Below, piece by piece: positions 1 to 5,101 of a stretch of DNA of 5,101 nt (its first letter is position 1; the number at the start of each line of letters is the position of its first letter). Source of the DNA: Chryseosolibacter sp966095595 (lineage in GTDB: Bacteria > Bacteroidota > Bacteroidia > Cytophagales > Cyclobacteriaceae); NCBI GenBank assembly GCA_966095595.1, contig CBHTUB010000433.1, positions 1-5,101 on the forward strand. The letters are read 5' to 3'. Both the position numbers and the translations under genes were made by a program. Below the pieces are notes generated by a model. The model was not told the origin of the DNA. It made no database searches and saw nothing but the letters and a program-made list of their open reading frames with translations.

Positions 1-550
1 CTTCGCCCGAGGAGCGGAAAAGTCCGACGTTTCCACCCTCGCGCGCTTCGCCGATCACTTTCCATGCGCCGGCGTCAAGCTCTTTCTGCATCAATTCGAT
101 CCACATGTAGGGCGGAATGATCTTGTCAGCGTCTTTTGACCCTACTTCCGAGAGTACGGTCACCTGTTCTGAAAGGCGCGAGATATAATCTAATTTTTTG
201 TCGTGGTCCAGGTCGATCGATCCGTCCGACACCTCGGCAAACGACATGTCATATTTGTCCAGCAAGCGGCGATAATCGTCAAACTGATCGCGGATAACGA
301 ACGCCTCGAACAAGGTTCCGCCGAAATACACGGGGATACCTGCGTCCCGGAACACCTGAAGCTTGTCTTTAAGATTGGGAGTTACGAAGGAAGTGGCCCA
401 GCCTAATTTTACGATGTCGACGTGGTCTGCGCACGTGCTTACAAAATCTTCTGCCTGTCGTATGCTCAGACCCTTATCCATGGCCATAGTAAAGCCATAT
501 TGCCTGGGCTTCGATGTTCGCTCAGGCAGTCTTTTGAGATCGTAATTCAT
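1..550 (-). CDS. comA: Phosphosulfolactate synthase, ComA family (3' part cut by window edge)
   Basis: The family enzyme adds sulfite to phosphoenolpyruvate to give (2R)-phospho-3-sulfolactate, the first step of sulfonate synthesis (coenzyme M in methanogens, sulfolactate in bacilli). It is a soluble TIM-barrel protein. I translated 183 residues from the ATG at 550. The family pattern is clear: MAMDKGLS at 22-29, DIVKLGWATS at 45-54, a GGTLFE loop at 77-82, AEVSDGS at 105-111, SEVGSKD at 134-140 and a KVIGEAREGG stretch at 164-173. K139 in the EVGSK motif is a plausible catalytic lysine by analogy with the archaeal enzyme. The family is usually about 250-290 residues, so roughly a quarter to a third is missing beyond base 1. 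The ATG overlaps the TPR gene stop as TAATG, which suggests coupled translation; only an A-rich AGAAAAG lies upstream. In Bacteroidota the product might feed sulfonolipid (capnine) synthesis, which is inference. Plant HSA32-type homologues show the fold can have other roles. Confidence 0.88.
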   Translation of the reverse strand, partial: MNYDLKRLPERTSKPRQYGFTMAMDKGLSIRQAEDFVSTCADHVDIVKLGWATSFVTPNLKDKLQVFRDAGIPVYFGGTLFEAFVIRDQFDDYRRLLDKYDMSFAEVSDGSIDLDHDKKLDYISRLSEQVTVLSEVGSKDADKIIPPYMWIELMQKELDAGAWKVIGEAREGGNVGLFRSSGE

Positions 551-1956
551 TAATGGTTTTCTTTTCTAAACTGTTCGATGATCTTATGCAAGGCCTTTTG
601 GGTCTCGATTTTTGGGAAAAAATCAAACAATGCAGTATGGCCATCGAAGTCCAAAATTAAAGCATTTTCCAGATAATTAAATGCTTCCTTGAATTTGCCC
701 GCTTCAATCAGGTATACGGTCATCCGGTAAAACATCTCTGCGTCGTCCGGAACCGTGTCAAAACCTTGAAGAATGATATCAGTTGCCTTGATGTAATCGC
801 CCTGTTCGTAGTAGATGAACGACCAATTTAGCCAGATTTCCTTGTCATTCGGGTCCAGCTTGCTCGCTTCCTCGTATGCATCGAGGCTGGATATCGTGTT
901 GCCGATCTTGAATTCGGCATGCGCCACAGATTTCCAGTATTCAGCGTTCTCACTGTGTAACTTCAACGCTTTATTGTAGAAATGGAGCGCCTGGTGCCAT
1001 TTCTCGAGCTTTTCGAGGCATGCGCCGGCACCGTACCAGGCTTCGTCATAAAGCGTATCCAGCTTCGTCGCTTTCTGGAAATATTTCAACCCGAGCTCAT
1101 ATTGCTCCAGACTTTCATACGCCGCACCGATGCAGCAGTAAACTTCCGGACTCGGGCCCTCGAGCTCGACGGTTTTCTTGAAAGTGTCCAGCGCCCTGGT
1201 GTATTGCTGCATATTCATATAGGTATTCCCCATATTGAAATATGCCGAAGCAAAGGTATCGTCGATGGTCACGGCGTAGTCGTACGCGTGTAACGCCTCC
1301 TCATATTTTTCGAGCTTGTTGTATACAATTCCGAGATTGTACCACGCCGCTGAGGAATATGGATCTTCGTCGATGAATTTCTTGTAATAGTCTACGCTAC
1401 TTTCCAGCTGGCCGGTGACATCGAGGCAATAGGCGAGTTCGTACAATGCACCATCGTGATTGATGTTCAGCTCGATGGCATGTTTGTAGGCGTCAATGGC
1501 TCCTTCGTAGTCTTCCATGCCCTGGCGTGCAAGACCGATGTTGTAGTAAACTTCGTCTTTATCGTCGGCGTAGTGAAGCGCTTGCTCGTAATTGTCGATT
1601 GCGTCCTTAAAGTTCCCCTGAAGCGAAAGGATAGATCCCTTGGTCAGGTAAATATCGGCATCATTGGGTTGAAGCGAATGAGCCTGGTCGAGGAGATCAA
1701 GCGCCTGATCGTATTCTTCAAGATTGGTGAGCACCTGGGCTTTTACCGTGATGAGCTCGGTAGAAAATGGATACTGACTTATTGCCTGGTTGACAGCCTG
1801 AAGCGCGCGGTTGTATTTACCGCGGAACATGTAATGATCGATGATTTCTTCGTAGGCGTCGAGGTCAAAAAATTCAGCTTTTTTTCTGCGAAGGTGGTCT
1901 TCAAATCGTTTAATCAGCTCGTTTTCCTCTTCTCTTTTTCTATATTCTCTCGACAT
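550..1956 (-). CDS. Multi-TPR repeat protein, about 12 tetratricopeptide repeats
   Basis: A 468-residue protein made almost wholly of TPR units, which form a helical superhelix that binds other proteins. The repeats run at a 34-residue period from about residue 34 to 439, with register starts near 67, 101, 135, 169, 203, 237, 271, 304, 338, 372 and 406. The TPR signature (W/Y-x2-G/A-x2-Y/L, then Y-x-x-A-L/I-x-x-Y/F, then A-hydrophobic-x-L-x-P/D) recurs throughout, for example AWYNLGIVYNKLEKYEEAL at 204-222. The first 33 residues are highly charged (MSREYRKREEEN and onward), and a C-terminal helix at about 450-465 caps the array. There is no signal peptide or membrane segment, so a cytoplasmic scaffold is likely. 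No catalytic domain is visible and the partner is unknown. The start ATG follows a 58-base gap; AGGA lies 14 bases upstream, a weak and distant ribosome site. The stop overlaps the comA start, so ComA or its pathway is a candidate partner (inference). Confidence 0.9.
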   Translation of the reverse strand: MSREYRKREEENELIKRFEDHLRRKKAEFFDLDAYEEIIDHYMFRGKYNRALQAVNQAISQYPFSTELITVKAQVLTNLEEYDQALDLLDQAHSLQPNDADIYLTKGSILSLQGNFKDAIDNYEQALHYADDKDEVYYNIGLARQGMEDYEGAIDAYKHAIELNINHDGALYELAYCLDVTGQLESSVDYYKKFIDEDPYSSAAWYNLGIVYNKLEKYEEALHAYDYAVTIDDTFASAYFNMGNTYMNMQQYTRALDTFKKTVELEGPSPEVYCCIGAAYESLEQYELGLKYFQKATKLDTLYDEAWYGAGACLEKLEKWHQALHFYNKALKLHSENAEYWKSVAHAEFKIGNTISSLDAYEEASKLDPNDKEIWLNWSFIYYEQGDYIKATDIILQGFDTVPDDAEMFYRMTVYLIEAGKFKEAFNYLENALILDFDGHTALFDFFPKIETQKALHKIIEQFRKENH

Positions 1957-2014
1957 TGACTAAAAGGTTTTCCTAAAATAGGCAAATCCAGGCCGTAAAG
2001 CTAATGGCTAGAAC
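1957..2014 (-). promoter_or_regulatory. 58-base intergenic gap, possible weak promoter for TPR-comA
   Basis: This is the only real non-coding gap in the window. On the minus strand it contains TGGATTTG (1990-1983), one mismatch from the Bacteroidota -7 consensus TAnnTTTG. About 19 bases upstream there is only TTCT where a TTTG-like -33 box is expected. The putative start site would leave a leader of roughly 20 bases. Directly downstream is a small inverted repeat, CCTA-aaa-TAGG (1972-1982), whose inner arm holds the only AGGA ribosome-site candidate. No GC-rich hairpin with a T-run is present, so I see no intrinsic terminator for the upstream genes. Readthrough from the SDR gene is equally possible. 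Confidence 0.2.
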
Positions 2015-2998
2015 TCATTTTTTCTGAATATAATTCAAATAATAGGCACAGCACCAATCGAGAGTGGCATCAACCGTTTGAAAATCAAACCCTAATGTGT
2101 CTTTTATTTTTTTACTGTCATATGTGAAGTATGTCCCTGACAGCAAGGCAGTCTCTCGTGTGATCAGCGGCTCTGTCCCCGTCAGATTTGAGCGAAAACT
2201 TTCAGCAACGGCTGCGATCCTCAAAAGTGAGCGATCCAGCAATATCGACGGTGCCTTGCGCCCGAACCGCGCTGCGATTTTTTTGAAGAACTCGTGAAAC
2301 GGAATTGTGCCTGCATTGACCACAAACCGTTCTGATTCGATCGGCGAATCCATCAGCCTGACGGTTATCGCTGCCACATCCCTCACATCCACATAGTTCA
2401 GGTTGCTGTCGATGTAAAACTTCTTTTCCTGCCAGACGTAATTGAAAAGCTTCGCGCTGCTTTTGTTCCAGTCAGTCGCAGCAAGAATCACGGAAGGATT
2501 GATCACAACAGTGCTCAGGCCCTCTTCCTGTCCGCGGAAAACTTCGAGTTCAGCGTAATATTTCGATTCGGCATAGGTGCTGTTCAGCGGGCTGTCATTC
2601 CATTTGTTTGTCTCGTCGACAACGGTTTGTCCCTTTTGCCTGCCGAGCGCTGCGACCGAGCTGATGTGTACGAGTCGTTTGACGTCTTTCGCGAGACATG
2701 CATTCACAATGTTTCGCGTGCCGCTAATGTTGTTGTCCAGGATCTCCTGTCTTCGCCGCGGGTTGAACGAAACGATCGCTGCCGCGTGAACTACCTGCGT
2801 AATTCCTGTCAGGGCTTCGTCCAGCTGTAGAGAATTTCTGATATCCGCATAACGGATTTCTATCTTGTCCTTTACGTCGTTCAGAAGGGAGAGGTCGCTG
2901 CCTTGACGAACAATGGCTACACACGGACGCTGCTCAGCAACGAGCTTCCTCACTATAAAAGTCCCAAGTAAACCATTTGCGCCTGTGACAGCTATCAT
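2015..2998 (-). CDS. NAD(P)-dependent extended-SDR oxidoreductase/epimerase
   Basis: A 327-residue Rossmann-fold enzyme of the extended short-chain dehydrogenase class, closest in character to dihydroflavonol-4-reductase-like or sugar epimerase/dehydratase proteins. The nucleotide-binding motif TGANGLLG is at 5-12 (G6, G9, G12). R31 after the second strand (AIVRQG) hints at NADP preference. ADI at 51-53 and HAAA at 71-74 are the usual cofactor contacts. The catalytic set is present: HISS at 111-114 and Y142-x3-K146 in YAESK. NPSV (168-171) and NYVDVRDVA (201-209) are typical later motifs. The length is normal for the class and there is no signal or membrane segment. Its ATG overlaps the phosphatase stop as ATGA and no Shine-Dalgarno sequence precedes it, so translation probably depends on reinitiation. 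The substrate cannot be read from sequence. The position after a polysaccharide kinase/phosphatase pair allows a nucleotide-sugar role, but the DFR-like traits argue equally for an unrelated carbonyl or lipid-linked substrate. Confidence 0.85.
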   Translation of the reverse strand: MIAVTGANGLLGTFIVRKLVAEQRPCVAIVRQGSDLSLLNDVKDKIEIRYADIRNSLQLDEALTGITQVVHAAAIVSFNPRRRQEILDNNISGTRNIVNACLAKDVKRLVHISSVAALGRQKGQTVVDETNKWNDSPLNSTYAESKYYAELEVFRGQEEGLSTVVINPSVILAATDWNKSSAKLFNYVWQEKKFYIDSNLNYVDVRDVAAITVRLMDSPIESERFVVNAGTIPFHEFFKKIAARFGRKAPSILLDRSLLRIAAVAESFRSNLTGTEPLITRETALLSGTYFTYDSKKIKDTLGFDFQTVDATLDWCCAYYLNYIQKK

Positions 2999-3732
2999 TT
3001 CAGCGAATTGTTGAGCAGGGGTAAAGTTAGGGCTTTTTCAAAGTACTTGTTTGTCTGCATTTTCTTCAACAGCTCAACGTGATTCATATGATGACAATCG
3101 GTGCCGAGAAAGTGGACATGCCCTTCGTTGATCAGGCGAATGGCAAGCTTTTGGGCGGGTTTCGAATAATACCCGCTCAGCGAGCTGATGTTGACCTGAA
3201 AGTGCACGCCACGGGCCAGCAGATCTTCGACTTTGCCATATTGGTCATGGAGATAGAGATATCGTTCAGGGTGTGCCAGAATAAGCCTGTACCCTTTTGA
3301 CGACGCCAGAAAGATAAACTCTTTCATGAGCAGGGGCTCGGTGATAAAATTCGTTTCGAACAAAATATACTTGCCGCCGAGTGTAAGCAATTTTTCATTG
3401 TTCTTTAATGCCTGATAAAGTGTTTCGTCCAGATAGTATTCCGCCGCAGCCTCGATGGTGATGTCCAGTTTTTTTCCGCTCAGATGTTCCCTGACGGCTT
3501 CGAGTTTCTCATGGATGATCTCGGGTGTGTTTCGATAGAGGTCGGAAATGATATGGGGCGTAGTGATGAGCTTTGTATAGCCGAGATCGATCAATTCCCG
3601 GATGATGGTCTCTGATTCCTGAAGGTCGGCCACTCCATCGTCGATGCCCGGCAATAAATGGGAATGCATATCCACCTTCAGGGCGGATGATGGAGTTGTT
3701 TTGCGTGAAGATTTTCGGAACCAGCTGAACAC
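2995..3732 (-). CDS. cpsB: PHP-family protein-tyrosine phosphatase, CpsB/YwqE type
   Basis: A metal-dependent phosphatase that removes phosphate from the tyrosine cluster of the partner BY-kinase, resetting the polysaccharide export machine. It is 245 residues long, normal for the family. The metal ligands of the PHP site all appear: D21-x-H23-x-H25 in DMHSHLLPGIDDG, D31/D32, H60 in TTPH, E94/E98 in EAAAEYY, E126 in FETNF, H154 in LAHPERY, and D212 and H214 in GTDCHH. It has no signal peptide; the basic N-terminus (FRKSSRK) may sit near the membrane beside the kinase (inference). The start is GTG at 3732, overlapping the kinase stop as TAGTG. It is preferred because MFSWFRK resembles the usual N-terminus of Bacteroidota homologues, and the next methionine (M22) lies inside the metal-binding motif. 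GAAAG just upstream is a weak ribosome site. Stop TGA overlaps the SDR start. Low-molecular-weight Wzb phosphatases do the same job in Proteobacteria but are unrelated in fold. Confidence 0.92.
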   Translation of the reverse strand: MFSWFRKSSRKTTPSSALKVDMHSHLLPGIDDGVADLQESETIIRELIDLGYTKLITTPHIISDLYRNTPEIIHEKLEAVREHLSGKKLDITIEAAAEYYLDETLYQALKNNEKLLTLGGKYILFETNFITEPLLMKEFIFLASSKGYRLILAHPERYLYLHDQYGKVEDLLARGVHFQVNISSLSGYYSKPAQKLAIRLINEGHVHFLGTDCHHMNHVELLKKMQTNKYFEKALTLPLLNNSLK

Positions 3733-5101
3733 TAGACTTTCAAAATGGATCGCAAGCTACCTTTCCTCCGGTTCTCCTCATAATACCCGTAGCCATAAGT
3801 TTTTGACGACACGGGGAGTGCGTTGAGAAGGGTAGTGACGTTCGAAAATTTGTTGAGCGAGATGATCCTCTGAAGGTTGTTGAGAAAGTCCCGTTTCGAA
3901 TAATTGGCGCGGAACACATAAATGGATACATCGGCGCGGCGCATGGCCATGATGCCGTCCGTTACCAGGCCCACCGGCGGAGTGTCGAGTATAATGAAGT
4001 CGTATTTTTCTTTCAGCTGATCGAGAAACACTGCAAACTCGCCGTTGATCAGGAGCTCCGAAGGGTTCGGCGGATGTGGTCCCGATGGAATGAAGTCCAG
4101 ATTCTCGAGGAACGTATTGACCACACACTCTTTCCAGGAGTGTTTTTTGATCAGGATAGTAGAAACCCCCCTGGAGAGGTCCGTCGCATCAATATGCTCG
4201 TGTGTTTTGGGTTTCCTCATGTCGAGATCGACGAGTACTACCTTCTTCCTTGAAAGCGCCAGAACAGCTCCCAGATTCCTTGCAACGAACGATTTTCCTT
4301 CGCCCGATACGGTCGATGAAATAGCTACGACCTTTTGTTTAACGTCCGTGTTGAAGAAGTCGAGATTCGTACGAAGTGTTCTCATTGCCTCACTCGCCAT
4401 CGAGTTGGGATGCTCGACAATGTGGAGGCCCTTGTCGGATTTATAACGCGTTGCGGGAATCGATCCGATCACCGGGGCCGACTGCGCGCGCTCCAGCTCG
4501 CTGAGGCTTGTGATCTTGTTATTGACGACGTAGAGAAGTCCGATAAAGAATATGTTCACCACCAGGCTTGCCACCAGTCCGATACCAACGATCATGGGTC
4601 TGTTGGGCGAGATCGGCCTGTGAGGGTACGAAGCCGGTGACAGTATTTTAAAGTCGGGAGTGGTGCCTGCCTGCGCTATCTCAAATTGTGATTTGGATTG
4701 CATCAATGTCAGGTAAAGCTCTTCGTAAAGGTTGTAGAACCTTTGATTCTTGGCGAACTCCGTGCTCTTCTCGGGGAAATTGGCAAAATCATTTTCAAGT
4801 ACCCGTTTCCTGTTGTTGAGCGATGTCAGGTGATTTTTCCAATCGTTCTGGAGGTCGGTAAGCTGCGTTTGCAACTTTTCTGAGAGTATGTCGAGTTCTT
4901 TCTGCTTTTGCTGATAGGCAAATGTCACTTCGTTGTAGGACAGTCGCATTTTTTCAATCTCCATCTGCAGTTGAAGCAAGGCATCGATATTGGCCACCAC
5001 GCCTGGCGGCAGCGCACCGCGAAGGAACACTCCCGGAGAATACAGTTGGGTTGTGATACCCGCACGATATTTCTCGAGCTCCTTCAGCCGTCTTGAAAAG
5101 A
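3732..5101 (-). CDS. wzc: Wzc-like polysaccharide co-polymerase with BY-kinase domain (5' part cut by window edge)
   Basis: An inner-membrane protein that controls chain length and export of capsular or exopolysaccharide and autophosphorylates on C-terminal tyrosines. The frame is open to the right edge, so only the last 455 residues are visible; related fused proteins are about 700-800 residues. Visible order: periplasmic coiled coil (about 43-105); Pro-rich segment SPASYPHRPISPNRP (154-168) typical of Wzz proteins; second transmembrane helix (about 169-192); ELERA linker; an E-x2-R-x2-R oligomerisation motif (E237, R240, R243); Walker A SGEGKS (265-270, K269); Walker A' VVLVDLDMR (287-295); GPHPPNPSELL (340-350); Walker B FIILDTPP (368-375); and a tyrosine cluster YGYGYY (Y435, Y437, Y439, Y440) before a basic tail. 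All kinase motifs look intact. The GTG at 5030 is internal and not the start: upstream codons read in frame without a stop (RRLKELEKYRAGITTQLYSPG). Stop TAG overlaps the phosphatase start, matching the standard kinase-phosphatase pairing. Confidence 0.93.
   Translation of the reverse strand, partial: FSRRLKELEKYRAGITTQLYSPGVFLRGALPPGVVANIDALLQLQMEIEKMRLSYNEVTFAYQQKQKELDILSEKLQTQLTDLQNDWKNHLTSLNNRKRVLENDFANFPEKSTEFAKNQRFYNLYEELYLTLMQSKSQFEIAQAGTTPDFKILSPASYPHRPISPNRPMIVGIGLVASLVVNIFFIGLLYVVNNKITSLSELERAQSAPVIGSIPATRYKSDKGLHIVEHPNSMASEAMRTLRTNLDFFNTDVKQKVVAISSTVSGEGKSFVARNLGAVLALSRKKVVLVDLDMRKPKTHEHIDATDLSRGVSTILIKKHSWKECVVNTFLENLDFIPSGPHPPNPSELLINGEFAVFLDQLKEKYDFIILDTPPVGLVTDGIMAMRRADVSIYVFRANYSKRDFLNNLQRIISLNKFSNVTTLLNALPVSSKTYGYGYYEENRRKGSLRSILKV

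Noticed and set aside
982..1293. A 103-codon plus-strand open frame
   Set aside because: It is antisense to the TPR array with no recognisable motif; it is a shadow of the repeat codons.
1456..1959. A 167-codon open frame on the plus strand antisense to the TPR gene
   Set aside because: It lies wholly opposite a well-supported TPR gene. The translation is Val/Phe-rich with no family resemblance, as expected from the complement of Asp/Glu/Lys/Asn-rich repeats.
1972..1982. CCTAAAATAGG inverted repeat as an intrinsic terminator of the SDR gene
   Set aside because: The four-base AT-containing arms are too weak and no T-run follows on the minus strand.
3778..4128. A 116-codon minus-strand open frame inside the kinase gene
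   Set aside because: It overlaps the Walker B region in another frame and has no family features.
4045..4446. A 133-codon plus-strand open frame opposite the kinase domain
   Set aside because: The opposite strand carries intact Walker A and A' motifs; this frame shows Ser/Cys/Arg-rich low-meaning sequence.
5028..5030. GTG as a possible start of the kinase gene
   Set aside because: The frame stays open upstream to the window edge, and the visible protein lacks the first transmembrane helix and most of the Wzz domain, so this is an internal valine.

Overview
The window shows five genes, all on the minus strand and so read right to left. Both outer genes are cut by the window edges. The gene content fits a Bacteroidota genome, most likely from the Cytophagales or a related group. 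The reasons are a fused Wzz/BY-kinase followed directly by a PHP-type tyrosine phosphatase, a phosphosulfolactate synthase homologue of the kind found in gliding Bacteroidota, weak or absent Shine-Dalgarno sequences, and moderate GC. The taxonomic call is an inference from protein character and has not been tested by a search.

Right part (5101 down to 2995): the C-terminal 455 residues of a Wzc-like polysaccharide co-polymerase and tyrosine autokinase. Its stop codon overlaps the GTG start of a CpsB/YwqE-type phosphatase by one base. The pair forms the usual phosphorylation switch that controls export and chain length of capsular or exopolysaccharide. The next gene is an extended-SDR oxidoreductase (2998-2015), joined to the phosphatase by a 4-base ATGA overlap.

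Left part (1956 down to 1): after the only real non-coding gap (58 bases) comes a 468-residue protein built almost entirely of about twelve TPR repeats. Its stop codon overlaps the start of a ComA-family phosphosulfolactate synthase in a TAATG junction. The ComA gene runs off the left edge after 183 residues.

The layout suggests either one five-gene transcript or two adjacent units: polysaccharide kinase, phosphatase and SDR, then TPR and ComA, with the 58-base gap as the junction. The gap has no convincing terminator and only a weak promoter-like match. I see no RNA genes, mobile elements, CRISPR arrays or clear pseudogenes. Nothing here requires a new system. The least ordinary point is the tight coupling of a TPR scaffold to a sulfonate-forming enzyme beside a polysaccharide export switch.
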